Positions 55,624 through 64,000 of a stretch of DNA of 64,000 bases are shown here, one piece after another. The DNA comes from Candidatus Opimibacter skivensis. Its GTDB lineage: Bacteria; Bacteroidota; Bacteroidia; Chitinophagales; Saprospiraceae. The stretch lies in assembly GCA_016721905.1 (NCBI GenBank), contig JADKHH010000024.1:104561-168560 (forward strand). The letters are read 5' to 3'. The notes beneath the pieces are model-generated. The model was not told where the DNA came from. It did not search any database and saw nothing but the letters and a program-made list of their open reading frames with translations. How positions within the stretch are numbered: position 1 is the stretch's first letter; the number at the start of each line of letters is the position of its first letter. Made by a program: the position numbers and the translations under genes.

Positions 55624-55693
55624 GACCCCCTGCCCCCTAAAGGGGACTTGAAGGTTGTTGGGGGGGCAAGTCCCCTTTCAGGGGTAGGGGGTC
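55624..55693. repeat. Long imperfect inverted repeat, 27-bp arms
   Basis: GACCCCCTGCCCCCTAAAGG at the left pairs with CCTTTCAGGGGTAGGGGGTC at the right, with three mismatches, and the arms end in GGGACTTG / CAAGTCCC around a G-rich loop. Shorter relatives (CCCCTAAAGGGGAC, CCCCTAAATGGGGG, CCCCATAAAAGGGG) occur near 30690, 30970 and 17210. Apart from this and the purA promoter, the gap 55524-55900 shows only AT-rich sequence and TTTCACTTTTCACT repeats. Confidence 0.65.
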
Positions 55694-55900
55694 AGAAGAA
55701 GCAAAGTTGAGCTTAAGTTGACTTAAGATCGCGTACGTCAAATCAAAGAAGTCATAGTCATGGCACTAATCATTGTAGCCGTTTCTAACGGCAGGTAAAA
55801 TCTTGCTCAGAACCATTTTTCACTTTTCACTTGGTTGCGATGGTGACTGAGCAAGGCCAGGTCGAACCAGCACTGCTTCAGAAGGTCGAAGCATCACTTT

Positions 55901-56377
55901 TCACTTAACACATCCGCCTTTACAACGTCCATACAAATTAAGATCATGATACAGCACCTTAAAATTCAGCAAATCCCCCATCGTCGTCTTGATTTGCTGG
56001 ATGCGCGGATCGCAAAACTCAATCACTTTACCACAATCCACACAGATGAGATGGTCATGCTGCTTAAAGCCGTGGGACTTTTCATACTGTGTAAGGTTCT
56101 TTCCAAACTGGTGCTTGGTGATCAAGTCACAACTGACCAGGAGCTCGAGGGTATTGTATACAGTAGCCCGGCTGACGCGATAGTTTGAATTTTTCATGTG
56201 GATATACAGGGCTTCCGCATCAAAATGATCAGAGCGGCTGTAGATTTCTTCCAGGATGGCGTAACGCTCAGGCGTGCGACGGAGATGGTGTGCTTCCAGG
56301 TGTGCGGAGAAGATTTCTTTCACTTCTTCAAATGATGCCCTGCCGGCAATAGGAATCTTTGATGTAAGAGGACTCAT
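55901..56377 (-). CDS. fur: Fur-family metal-dependent repressor
   Basis: A 158-residue protein with the winged-helix region RRTPERYAILEEIY and SRATVYNTLELLV. The dimerisation domain has HDHLICVDCGKVIEF, whose His-rich segment and first CxxC, with GRCKGGC at the C-terminus as second CxxC, form the structural zinc site; HGFKQHDH is the regulatory metal region. The extra C-terminal cysteines are found in both Fur and PerR. It represses iron-uptake or peroxide genes. It starts 4 bp after the rsh stop, so it is the second gene of that operon. Confidence 0.88.
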   Translation of the reverse strand: MSPLTSKIPIAGRASFEEVKEIFSAHLEAHHLRRTPERYAILEEIYSRSDHFDAEALYIHMKNSNYRVSRATVYNTLELLVSCDLITKHQFGKNLTQYEKSHGFKQHDHLICVDCGKVIEFCDPRIQQIKTTMGDLLNFKVLYHDLNLYGRCKGGCVK

Positions 56378-56381
56378 TGAA

Positions 56382-58601
56382 TCAGTTTTCGCGATATACA
56401 GATGAAATGCCTTGCAAATTCTTTAAGGACCGGATGACCATGTTTAATTGGTTTTTATTGCTAACCACCAATGATACCTTGCCTTCAAAATAACCTTCTC
56501 TTCCTTCAATGCTCAACGAACGGATATTGATGCCCAATCCTGAACTGATCTTGTTGGTCACGCGTTCGATAACACCCGGGCCACTATCCACTCCTGTTAT
56601 TTTCAGATTGACGACAGACTGCACATTACCTGATGTGACCCATTCAGCTTTCTGCACACGATAGCCATAACTGGCCATAAGGTGCGTGGCATTAGGACAA
56701 TTGATCCTGTGGATTTTCACACCGGCATTGGAGGTCACGTAGGCAAAAATATCATCACCGATGACCGGATTACAACAAGTGGCCAGTGCATATTTATATT
56801 GTTCTGCATCCTCTCCACCAATGCTGATACGAGGTTGCACCATGTCTTTTCCAAGTGCAGGAGAAGTGGATGGCTCTGTATCTGTAACACTGGTACGAGG
56901 AAGTTGCCTGGTAGCTATGACAACTTTGCCGCTTTCAATTTCAAGCTCTTTTAAATGGACAAGATCGAAATGTTCAATGGCTATGTCATAATACAGATCG
57001 AGCCTGGAGTTATAGCCAAAATGCTTGGCGATCATGTCCACATTTTCTTCCAGGTCTAACTTCATGCCCTTGAGCTTACGCTCGAGTTTTTCCATGCCGT
57101 CCTCAGACTGTTTCTTCTTCGAGTCTTTGAGGGCAGTACGGATTTTTGCTCTGGCCTTACCGGTCACGGTCATACGTAACCATTCCTCGTTGGGTTTCTG
57201 GTTGCGATTGGTGATGATCTCTACCTGGTCGCCATTCTGGAGTTTATACCCCATAGGCACCAGCTTGTTGTTGATCTTGATGGCACTCGAATGATATCCG
57301 ATATCGGTGTGGATTGCAAATGCAAAGTCGAGCGCAGTCGCACCTTTAGGCATTACCTTGAGGTCACCTTTTGGAGTGAAGACATACAGCTCTTCTGCAT
57401 ATAGATTGGTGCGGAAATCACTGAGGAATTCAAGCGCATCTTTATGCGTATCATCCAGCATGTCGCGGATGTTGTCCAGCCAGTTTTCGTAGATGTACTG
57501 TTGCGTGTTGACGTTCTTATATTTCCAGTGCGCAGCGAATCCACGCTCCGCGATTTCATCCATGCGTTCTGTCCTGATCTGGATTTCAACGAAGCGACCT
57601 TTAGGCCCTATCACTGTAGTGTGCAGTGATTCGTATCCATTTGATTTTGGTGTTGTGATCCAATCCTTCAACCTCTCGGGGATAGGTTGATGCGTTTCAG
57701 TAAGGATGCTATACACGAGCCAGCAAGCTGACTTTTCTTTTTCTGCAGGAACGTTGAGGATGATTCTGATGGCAAACAGGTCATAGATTTCCTCGAAAGG
57801 GACTTGTTTCTTCTTGACCTTATTGTAGATGGAAGAAATAGACTTTGGCCTGCCTACAATCCTGTAATCAAATCCGAGTTCATCCAGTTTTTCCTTGAGC
57901 GGTTTGATAAACTCTCTGATGTAACGCTTGCGTTGAAGATCACCTTCAGTAAGCTTCTGTTCAATCTCCTCGTAGGTCTCCGGTTCCTGAATACGCAGGA
58001 TAATATCTTGCAGCTCTGATTTTATATTGTAGAGTCCCAGTCGGTGGGCGAGTGGGGCATAGATATAATCTGTTTCAGCGGCAATGCTCAGTTGCTTGTG
58101 CTTAGGCATAGGAGCAATCGTCCGCATGTTGTGCAACCTATCCGCAATCTTGATCAGCACTACCCGTACATCTTCAACAAGTGTGGACAGTACTTTTTTG
58201 AAATTTTCAGCTTGTTCGGAAGGGACATTGTACAAACCATCAAGTTTGGTCAGACCATCAACGATATGCCCGATTTTGTCGCCAAATTCGTTCTTGATGT
58301 CTTCCATGGTGACATCGGTATCTTCAACGACATCATGGAGCAAAGCACAGACGGCTGCGGTAGGGCCGAGGCCAATCTCCACAACACATATCCTGGCAAC
58401 TTCTATTGGATGGAAAAAATAAGGCTCACCACTTTTGCGGCGTTGTTTTGCATGGGCTTCCAAACCCAGGTCAAATGCCCGTTTAAGATTTTTTTTATCT
58501 GTTTCGTCGAGTGGGGCAGGCAAAGCCTTCATCAACCTTCTAAACTCGCGTTGAAGGGCCAGTTGTTCACTTTCGGTAAGGCCTGAAGCTATATGAGGCA
58601 T
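56382..58601 (-). CDS. RelA/SpoT homologue, bifunctional (p)ppGpp synthetase/hydrolase
   Basis: About 739 residues from MPHIASGLTESEQ; the start at 58622 adds seven. The hydrolase HD motif HDVVEDTD is near 89-96 and is intact. The synthetase region has YDLFAIRIILNVP and NGYESLHTTVIGP, RTERMDEIAERGFAAHW. A TGS domain follows (VFTPKGDLKVMPKGATALDF), then helical and zinc-finger-like parts (ATCCNPVIGDD, INCPNATHL) and a C-terminal ACT domain. With both domains intact it should both make and degrade ppGpp, as Rsh/SpoT does. It is the first gene of an rsh-fur operon. Confidence 0.96.
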   Translation of the reverse strand: MPHIASGLTESEQLALQREFRRLMKALPAPLDETDKKNLKRAFDLGLEAHAKQRRKSGEPYFFHPIEVARICVVEIGLGPTAAVCALLHDVVEDTDVTMEDIKNEFGDKIGHIVDGLTKLDGLYNVPSEQAENFKKVLSTLVEDVRVVLIKIADRLHNMRTIAPMPKHKQLSIAAETDYIYAPLAHRLGLYNIKSELQDIILRIQEPETYEEIEQKLTEGDLQRKRYIREFIKPLKEKLDELGFDYRIVGRPKSISSIYNKVKKKQVPFEEIYDLFAIRIILNVPAEKEKSACWLVYSILTETHQPIPERLKDWITTPKSNGYESLHTTVIGPKGRFVEIQIRTERMDEIAERGFAAHWKYKNVNTQQYIYENWLDNIRDMLDDTHKDALEFLSDFRTNLYAEELYVFTPKGDLKVMPKGATALDFAFAIHTDIGYHSSAIKINNKLVPMGYKLQNGDQVEIITNRNQKPNEEWLRMTVTGKARAKIRTALKDSKKKQSEDGMEKLERKLKGMKLDLEENVDMIAKHFGYNSRLDLYYDIAIEHFDLVHLKELEIESGKVVIATRQLPRTSVTDTEPSTSPALGKDMVQPRISIGGEDAEQYKYALATCCNPVIGDDIFAYVTSNAGVKIHRINCPNATHLMASYGYRVQKAEWVTSGNVQSVVNLKITGVDSGPGVIERVTNKISSGLGINIRSLSIEGREGYFEGKVSLVVSNKNQLNMVIRSLKNLQGISSVYREN

Positions 58602-58619
58602 ATGTTCACAAGGTAGTAA

Positions 58620-58653
58620 CAAAAGTATGCCAAGTTAGTTAATGGATCGTCAA
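58620..58653 (-). promoter_or_regulatory. Candidate promoter of the rsh-fur operon
   Basis: TACTTTTG (perfect TAnnTTTG) on the minus strand at 58620-58627 and a TTG at 58651-58653, 23 bases apart, slightly more than the usual 19-21. The start codon is 18 bases downstream of the box. Confidence 0.5.
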
Positions 58654-58709
58654 AGGAAAAAGGAGGGGAATAATAGGTCAGGAGGCACTTTTTTCATTTA
58701 ATATTTCCC

Positions 58710-58717
58710 TACATTTG
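58710..58717 (+). promoter_or_regulatory. -7 box of the tRNA-Leu promoter (TACATTTG)
   Basis: Perfect TAnnTTTG box 17 bases before the tRNA 5' end. The -33 region is T-rich without a clear TTG. Confidence 0.6.
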
Positions 58718-58734
58718 CAGCCATTTTGAATAGA

Positions 58735-58816
58735 GCGGGTGTGGCGAAATTGGTAGACGCGCTAGACTTAGGATCTAGTGCTGCAAGGCTTGGGGGTTCG
58801 AGTCCCTCCACCCGCA
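58735..58816 (+). tRNA. tRNA-Leu (anticodon UAG)
   Basis: The acceptor stem GCGGGTG pairs with CACCCGC with discriminator A. The D-arm GCG ... TTGGTAGA ... CGC is followed by the anticodon stem CTAGA / TCTAG enclosing the loop C-T-T-A-G-G-A, anticodon TAG. A long variable arm (GTGCTGCAAGGCTT) identifies a class II tRNA, then the T-arm with GTTCGAGTC. CCA is not encoded. It reads CUA and, by wobble, other CUN codons. Confidence 0.97.
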
Positions 58817-58967
58817 CTCTTTTCAAAAAGGATGAATTTTCCTTCTTCAGGCAATCCCGCATTTGGGTGGGTTGCCTTGATTCCCAGGCAGATACGCAAA
58901 AAGGAAGGCTGCCATTCGTCTTTACTTCGCCAACTACGCATTCTTATTTTAAACAGGATATAGCAGG

Positions 58968-60389
58968 ATGAAAATTGATTTTAAACGCTTGGATGACCTC
59001 AATGCAAGGATGACCCTTGTGATTGAATATGCCGATTATGGTCCCAAACTGGACGAGAATATCAAGAAATACAGCAAAAAAGTCGCTATCAAAGGATTTA
59101 GATCAGGTAAGACACCCAAAAGTGTCCTGACCAAGATGTATGGTAAAGGCATGCTGGAAGAGACCGTCAACGGACTGCTCAATGAAAAACTGTTCGGCTA
59201 CCTCGACGATGAGAAAATCGGCTTCTTCGGATCACCTATGATGGCTGATGACGCGGAACCTATCGATTTCGATGCAAAATCCAAATCAGATTATACGTTC
59301 GTTTTTGATCTGGGCCTCAAACCTGTATTTGAGCTCCAATATCAACTGGATAAGCCATTGGATGTCATCATTCCTACCGTTGATCAGGCTGCTATTGATG
59401 AAGAAATCATCCGCTACAGACGCGTTTTCGGCCAGGAAGTACCTGTCACAGGTGGTACGGTAGAAGTTCACGACCGTGTAGGTGTCAGCCTAGCGCGAAT
59501 CAACGAAGACGGAAGTGTGGAGAATAATGTGGTAGAAACAGTCGTAGATCTCGAACGCATACAAGGAGAAGCCAAAACACAACTCCTGGGCTTAAAGGAA
59601 GGATCAACCCTTGATGTTGATCTTGAAAAATTCCTGGGCTATGAGCGTGGTGTAATTTTGAAAAACACACTCCATCTTGACGAAGACCCATCTCCGGGAG
59701 CTCCCCTCAATTACAAGCTGACCGTTACCTCCATCCAGAGGCCACAGCATACGGAACTCACTGGAGAGCAGCTCACCAAGTTCACCGGCAAGGAAATGCA
59801 GGATGAAGCTGAATTCCGCGCTTTCCTCGAGAAGAGAGAAACAGAGAACCTGGAGACCCAGGCCACAGATATGAAGAAGATGGTGATCAGACAGACTTTG
59901 CTGAATGCCAATCCATTTGAAATACCGGAAGGATTCCTGTTTAAGTGGGTCAACCAACAACGTGAAAAACAAATAGAAGCCGGATCACGTGAAGCAAGAC
60001 ACCTCTTCCGCGATGCTAAATGGTCCTTGCTACTCACCAGGATCTCTGAACAAGAAGCTCTGGAAGTGACTGAAAAGGACATCCAGCGCCAGGTGACCAA
60101 TTGGATCGTCCAGAATGTGAATTATATGCAGACGGATATCAAGAAACTCATGGATCAGTTGTATGCCAATGAGTATTTTATGAGTTCCATGAAGGAAAAT
60201 GCACTGGAAGACGTTGTGTTCAGACAGATTGTGCCAAAATATACGTTCGTGGAGAAGGAAGTATCCATGGATGAGTTTGAAAAGGCTTTCCATGATCTTC
60301 ACCATGTATTATTTGATCACGGAGACCACGATCATCATCATGACCACGACCATGGTCACGAACATTCTCATGATCATCATGAACATTAG
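58968..60389 (+). CDS. tig: Trigger factor with a histidine-rich C-terminal tail
   Basis: A 473-residue protein. The ribosome-binding motif GFRSGKTPKSVL near 45-56 corresponds to GFRxGKxP in the trigger-factor family. The middle is a degenerate FKBP-like PPIase domain and the rest is the helical chaperone part (FRAFLEKRETENLE, GFLFKWVNQQREKQIEAGSR). The last 30 residues are almost only His and Asp (HDHHHDHDHGHEHSHDHHEH), which may bind metals such as Ni or Zn. Other trigger factors have short His-rich tails, but this one is long. It is followed by clpP and clpX, the usual tig-clpP-clpX order. Confidence 0.92.
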   Translation: MKIDFKRLDDLNARMTLVIEYADYGPKLDENIKKYSKKVAIKGFRSGKTPKSVLTKMYGKGMLEETVNGLLNEKLFGYLDDEKIGFFGSPMMADDAEPIDFDAKSKSDYTFVFDLGLKPVFELQYQLDKPLDVIIPTVDQAAIDEEIIRYRRVFGQEVPVTGGTVEVHDRVGVSLARINEDGSVENNVVETVVDLERIQGEAKTQLLGLKEGSTLDVDLEKFLGYERGVILKNTLHLDEDPSPGAPLNYKLTVTSIQRPQHTELTGEQLTKFTGKEMQDEAEFRAFLEKRETENLETQATDMKKMVIRQTLLNANPFEIPEGFLFKWVNQQREKQIEAGSREARHLFRDAKWSLLLTRISEQEALEVTEKDIQRQVTNWIVQNVNYMQTDIKKLMDQLYANEYFMSSMKENALEDVVFRQIVPKYTFVEKEVSMDEFEKAFHDLHHVLFDHGDHDHHHDHDHGHEHSHDHHEH

Positions 60390-60441
60390 CATGGGTAATA
60401 CCATTAATTTAGTGCACTAATCCAATAACCTCTTTACAAAC

Positions 60442-61125
60442 ATGAGCAATCCAAACGAGTTTTATAAATACGCTACCAAGCATGCCGGTATCTCAAGCGC
60501 TGATCTCGACCGTTATATGCGGACATCAGTGCCTGATATTCATGGTTTTACACCTCAGGTCATCGAGGAGCGACAGATGAATGTCGTAGGCATGGATGTA
60601 TTCTCCAGGCTGATGATGGACAGGATTATATTCCTTGGCGTACCGGTCAATGACTACGTAGCCAATGTAATCCAGGCCCAGCTCCTTTTTCTCGAATCGA
60701 CTGATAACAAGCGCGATATACAGATGTTTGTCAACAGTCCGGGCGGATCAGTGATTTCAGGCCTTGGCATCTATGATACCATGCAATACGTTTCTCCAGA
60801 GATAGGTACGATCTGCACTGGACTTGCCGCATCCATGGGTGCAGTACTTCTTTGTGCCGGTACTAAAGGAAAACGTACTTGTCTGCCACATAGCCGGGTG
60901 ATGATTCATCAGCCAAGCGGAGGCATGCAAGGACAATTTTCTGATATGGAAATATCCTACAACCTGATCAAGAGCATGCGTAATGAGTTGTATGATATCA
61001 TGGCAAAACATACAGGCAAGACATTTGAGGAGATTGAAAAGGATTCAGATCGTGACAACTGGATGACCGCCAATGAAGCTAAAGAATATGGCTTGGTGGA
61101 CGAGGTGCTGACCAGGAGCAAGTAA
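60442..61125 (+). CDS. clpP: ATP-dependent Clp protease proteolytic subunit
   Basis: A 227-residue protein. The catalytic Ser131 is in GLAASMGAV, His156 in HSRVMIHQPSGG and the Asp in the EKDSDRD stretch near 201-205. VNSPGGSVISGLGIYDTM is the oxyanion region. The N-terminal 30 residues, somewhat longer than in E. coli, may be a processed propeptide. It forms a 14-mer with ClpX (next gene, 33 bp away) or another unfoldase. Confidence 0.97.
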   Translation: MSNPNEFYKYATKHAGISSADLDRYMRTSVPDIHGFTPQVIEERQMNVVGMDVFSRLMMDRIIFLGVPVNDYVANVIQAQLLFLESTDNKRDIQMFVNSPGGSVISGLGIYDTMQYVSPEIGTICTGLAASMGAVLLCAGTKGKRTCLPHSRVMIHQPSGGMQGQFSDMEISYNLIKSMRNELYDIMAKHTGKTFEEIEKDSDRDNWMTANEAKEYGLVDEVLTRSK

Positions 61126-61158
61126 GTTTTTTATTGATAGTGTATAAATGCCGGTGTT

Positions 61159-62406
61159 ATGAAGACGAGTGATGACCAGTTTGGCTGTTCTTTCTGTGGA
61201 AGGGATAAAAAGGAAGCGTTGATCCTCATCGCAGGGATTGAAGGTCACATCTGTGAGCTCTGTGTAGAGCAGGCATATGACATCGTCAAGCAGGAATTGT
61301 ACGAGCAGGAAGGCAAGACTAAGAAGAAGGATGATGGCTTTGATGTGCCGGAACATATCACACCGCACCAGATTAAAAAATACCTCGATCAGTATGTGAT
61401 AGGGCAGGATGAAGCAAAGCGTTTTATCAGTGTCGCAGTCTATAACCATTACAAGCGTATACGTAGCTCAGGCGTCGATGAAGTAGAGCTTGAAAAATCC
61501 AACATCATGTTGGTCGGCCAGACTGGAACAGGTAAGACGTTGATTGCAAAGACCATTGCAAGGATGCTTGATGTTCCTTTCGCCATCGTGGATGCTACTG
61601 TTTTTACAGAAGCAGGATATGTCGGAGAGGATGTTGAAAGTATGTTGGCGCGCCTGCTGCAGGTGTGTGATTATAATGTTGAAGCTGCTCAGCGTGGCAT
61701 CGTGTATATCGATGAGATTGATAAGATCGCCCGCAAGAGTGATAACCCTAGTATCACGCGTGATGTATCAGGCGAAGGTGTGCAGCAAGCCATGCTCAAG
61801 ATCCTTGAAGGCACAGATGTATTAGTACCTCCGCAAGGAGGACGTAAGCATCCCGAGCAAAAGATGATCAAGGTCAATACACAAAACATTCTCTTTATCG
61901 CTGGCGGTGCATTTGATGGTCTTGAAAAAATTATTTCACGTCGTCTCAACACCAACGTCATCGGCTTTGGCAACCAGGAGGAAAAGGCCATGGATAAGGA
62001 AAACTTATTCCGCTACGTCTCCCCTAAAGACCTCAAGACTTTCGGTATGATTCCCGAACTCGTTGGCCGCCTTCCAGTCCTTGGTTATCTCGAACCACTT
62101 GACAAGGAGACGCTGATCCGTATCATGACCGAGCCAAAGAATGCGCTCGTCAAGCAATACAGGAAATTGTTCGAACTGGAAGGAGTGAAGTTGACCATCA
62201 CCGATGGGGCTATTGATTACATCGCTCAGAAGGCGATTGATTTTGGTCTGGGTGCCCGTGGTCTCCGCTCCATCTGTGAAGCCATCCTGATGGACACCAT
62301 GTTTGATCTGCCTTCAAAGAAGGATGTCAAGGCTTTTGAGGTTGACCTTCGCTTTGCAAAGTCAAAACTGGATAAGGTCCATTTGAAGAAACTCAAAGCC
62401 GCGTAA
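61159..62406 (+). CDS. clpX: ATP-dependent Clp protease ATP-binding subunit ClpX
   Basis: A 415-residue AAA+ unfoldase. The N-terminal zinc finger has Cys10, Cys13, Cys32 and Cys35. Walker A is GQTGTGKT at 120-127, Walker B VYIDEIDK at 182-189, and the pore loop GYVGED at 153-158. IGFGNQEEK holds the IGF loop that docks to ClpP. It unfolds tagged substrates and passes them to ClpP. Same strand as tig and clpP. Confidence 0.98.
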   Translation: MKTSDDQFGCSFCGRDKKEALILIAGIEGHICELCVEQAYDIVKQELYEQEGKTKKKDDGFDVPEHITPHQIKKYLDQYVIGQDEAKRFISVAVYNHYKRIRSSGVDEVELEKSNIMLVGQTGTGKTLIAKTIARMLDVPFAIVDATVFTEAGYVGEDVESMLARLLQVCDYNVEAAQRGIVYIDEIDKIARKSDNPSITRDVSGEGVQQAMLKILEGTDVLVPPQGGRKHPEQKMIKVNTQNILFIAGGAFDGLEKIISRRLNTNVIGFGNQEEKAMDKENLFRYVSPKDLKTFGMIPELVGRLPVLGYLEPLDKETLIRIMTEPKNALVKQYRKLFELEGVKLTITDGAIDYIAQKAIDFGLGARGLRSICEAILMDTMFDLPSKKDVKAFEVDLRFAKSKLDKVHLKKLKAA

Positions 62407-62474
62407 CCACAGCCCCCGGCGCAGCCGTTGTTGGTGTCCCCACCAACAACCACGAAAATCCCCATCTTTACCCC

Positions 62475-63209
62475 ATGCGTTGGCGTATCCACCTCAGCTA
62501 CCTTGGCACTGCCTACTGCGGTTGGCAACGCCAACCCAATGACCCTTCTGTCCAGCAGTCCATCGAAGAAGCCTTTGCTACCATCCTCCGTCAACCCGTC
62601 GAGATCACCGGATGTGGACGAACGGATACCGGAGTCCATGCCCATTACTATGTTGCACATGCAGATGTAAATGATGTGGCACTAAATGACAAAGTGGTCT
62701 ATCATCTCAATGCCATACTTCCACACGACATTGCCATCCACAGCATTACAGAAGTAGCACCGACATTTCACGCTCGGTTCGATGCAGTAGAGCGACAATA
62801 CCGGTACTACATTCATTTCAACAAAGATCCTTTTCGCACGACGACATCGTGGTATCTGCATCAGCATGCACCACTGGATCAGGCTAAGATGCATGAAGCC
62901 GCAGCCTTGTTGTTACAATACAATCAATTCAAACCCTTCTGCAAGACCGGATCCGATGCCGGTCATTTCAAATGTAGACTGACAGAATCAGCATGGACCT
63001 TCACTGAAGATGATGCAGTCTATTCCATCAAAGCAAATCGTTTCCTTCGGGGCATGGTCAGATTGATCGTAGGTTCATGCGTCAATGTAGGTTTGGGAAA
63101 AATCACCATTGACGAACTCAAAGAATGCCTCGACAATCAGACATTGTTGGCGCATGCATGGAGTGTGCCTGCTGAGGGATTGTTTTTGGAGGGAGTGGGG
63201 TATGGGTAA
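62475..63209 (+). CDS. truA: tRNA pseudouridine(38-40) synthase TruA
   Basis: A 244-residue enzyme. YLGTAYCGWQRQP near 9-21 and GCGRTDTGVHAHYY with catalytic Asp51 are diagnostic. RFLRGMVRLIVGSCVNVGLGKI is the C-terminal signature. It makes pseudouridine at positions 38-40 in tRNA anticodon stems. It follows clpX by 68 bp in the same direction. Confidence 0.96.
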   Translation: MRWRIHLSYLGTAYCGWQRQPNDPSVQQSIEEAFATILRQPVEITGCGRTDTGVHAHYYVAHADVNDVALNDKVVYHLNAILPHDIAIHSITEVAPTFHARFDAVERQYRYYIHFNKDPFRTTTSWYLHQHAPLDQAKMHEAAALLLQYNQFKPFCKTGSDAGHFKCRLTESAWTFTEDDAVYSIKANRFLRGMVRLIVGSCVNVGLGKITIDELKECLDNQTLLAHAWSVPAEGLFLEGVGYG

Positions 63210-63378
63210 CGATTAAAAAGGCTTCTAGGCAAACCTTCTATGCTTGAGGCTATCTCCAAGGTACCATTGACCAAATTTAGTTTTTTCCTTTGGCCACAAA
63301 TGCTTGTGTTGGGCATAGAGCGAAAGCTGGCGAAGAAGGTATTCTCAATGTGTATTGCCTGCAGATGAAAGGCACATG

Positions 63379-63762
63379 TTAAGGCTTGTTTTGGTTAACA
63401 TGAAACTTTATCCAATTCGTTATGCTATCAATATTGTGTTCACCCGTTGCTACTTGAATGATAAAATTATAGATTTCTTCATGTGAGGCGTTTATTGCCA
63501 AACCAACTTCAAGCAAGATTAACTTCATTAGTACGAAACCTAATCGTTTATTGCCATCAAGAAAGGGTTGGTTGCTAATGATACTTTCCAGTACTGCAGC
63601 TGCTTTTTCTTCAGGAGTTGGGTATAGATCCTGTTCTTCAAATGTTTGATATGGTCGGATCAAAGCAGATTTCAAAGCTTCCGGATCTCGAAGCCCTGCT
63701 GATCCGCCAAATTTCTGAATAAGAAGCTCATGGATTTGAATAGCTTCTTCAAATGATATCAT
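63379..63762 (-). CDS. Fic/Doc-family toxin with an altered active-site motif
   Basis: A 127-residue protein of the death-on-curing group (EAIQIHELLIQKFGG, GLRDPEALKSALIRPYQTF). The active-site loop reads NQPFLDGNKR (residues 64-73): the family consensus H-P-F-x-D-G-N-K-R has Gln65 where the catalytic His is expected. The rest of the loop is intact. Doc phosphorylates EF-Tu and other Fic proteins AMPylate targets; loss of His normally abolishes this. It overlaps the antitoxin gene by 4 bp. Either an inactive remnant or a divergent enzyme. Confidence 0.85.
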   Translation of the reverse strand: MISFEEAIQIHELLIQKFGGSAGLRDPEALKSALIRPYQTFEEQDLYPTPEEKAAAVLESIISNQPFLDGNKRLGFVLMKLILLEVGLAINASHEEIYNFIIQVATGEHNIDSITNWIKFHVNQNKP

Positions 63763-63947
63763 TCTGCCAGGGCTTTGAGGAGTGCACTGTCTTCAGTAAA
63801 TATTGTTCTTAAATGCCTGGCGCGTTGAATACTGGCCTCATCCTTTCCCTGTAGGGAATGCAAATAGGCTAAGAGTTCAGATAAAACTTCATCTGGTACT
63901 TGATCGAGTGCTTTAACTACCTCTTGTTTTAACTGCTGGGTCGTCAT
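63759..63947 (-). CDS. Antitoxin-like small protein
   Basis: A 62-residue protein with MTTQQLKQEVVKALDQVPDEVLSELLAYLHSLQ and an Arg/His-rich second part (QRARHLRTIFTEDSALL). The helical N-terminus with E-V-L-S-E-L-L resembles DUF2281 / small antitoxin families. It directly precedes and overlaps the Doc-like gene, the usual antitoxin-toxin order. Confidence 0.7.
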   Translation of the reverse strand: MTTQQLKQEVVKALDQVPDEVLSELLAYLHSLQGKDEASIQRARHLRTIFTEDSALLKALAE

Positions 63948-64000
63948 TATTTGACTTTTAGCAAAAATAAGGGTTTTGGAGTAGAAAAATCAATGTCTAA

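Overview
The window reads as chromosomal DNA of a member of the Bacteroidota, most likely Saprospiria or a close relative. The evidence is a SusC/SusD polysaccharide-utilisation locus, the core type IX secretion genes in the order porP-gldK-gldL-gldM-gldN, proteins with PKD domains and C-terminal type IX sorting domains, many lipoproteins, and promoters of the Bacteroidota type (TTG, about 19 nt, TAnnTTTG). No plasmid or phage backbone genes are visible.

Layout. 1-1.6 kb: the 3' end of a secreted M36 (fungalysin-type) metallopeptidase. 1.7-14.8 kb: a polysaccharide-utilisation locus on the minus strand, with a membrane-anchored beta-propeller regulator, a PKD surface lipoprotein, SusC, SusD and two GH30 glycosidases. 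15.0-21.9 kb: a run of same-strand, mostly unrelated genes separated by sites with the architecture of integron attC sites and no integrase in view, i.e. a probable CALIN-type cassette array. It holds lipoproteins, a kelch-like type IX cargo protein and a broken GldM-C-like gene, and is interrupted by about 2 kb of poly-G/poly-C that is probably a sequencing or assembly artefact. 21.9-28.2 kb: small hypothetical proteins, a hydrolase, an O-methyltransferase with an EamA permease, a peroxiredoxin, and clpS-aat of the N-degron pathway. 28.2-34.5 kb: serA, recG and rbfA, with every long gap filled by a composite dispersed repeat (modules here called B, T and A). Module A carries two helices whose paired bases covary between copies. 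34.9-38.5 kb: a metal-ABC permease fused to a DtxR-type repressor with its own candidate operator, then ppx, a lipoprotein and a beta-barrel protein. 38.6-45.8 kb: a beta-lactamase-fold hydrolase and the type IX secretion operon. 45.9-49.4 kb: three glycosyltransferases. 49.6-55.5 kb: a beta-helix lipoprotein, an MFS transporter, a RimK-like ligase, a lipoprotein methyltransferase and purA. 55.9-58.6 kb: rsh (ppGpp) and fur. 58.7-63.2 kb: tRNA-Leu, tig, clpP, clpX, truA. 63.4-63.9 kb: a Doc/Fic-like toxin-antitoxin pair.

Themes. The locus at 1.7-14.8 kb looks like one unit for sensing, binding, importing and cutting a beta-glucan or similar glycan. The type IX machinery at 39.8-45.8 kb would export proteins such as the M36 peptidase and the kelch-like protein. 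ClpS and Aat (27.2-28.2 kb) and ClpP/ClpX with trigger factor (59-62.4 kb) are parts of protein quality control. The least explained features are the attC-like array, the composite repeat with covarying helices, and two perfect palindromes that share a 28-bp core but have unrelated, self-complementary flanks, both placed between convergent genes.
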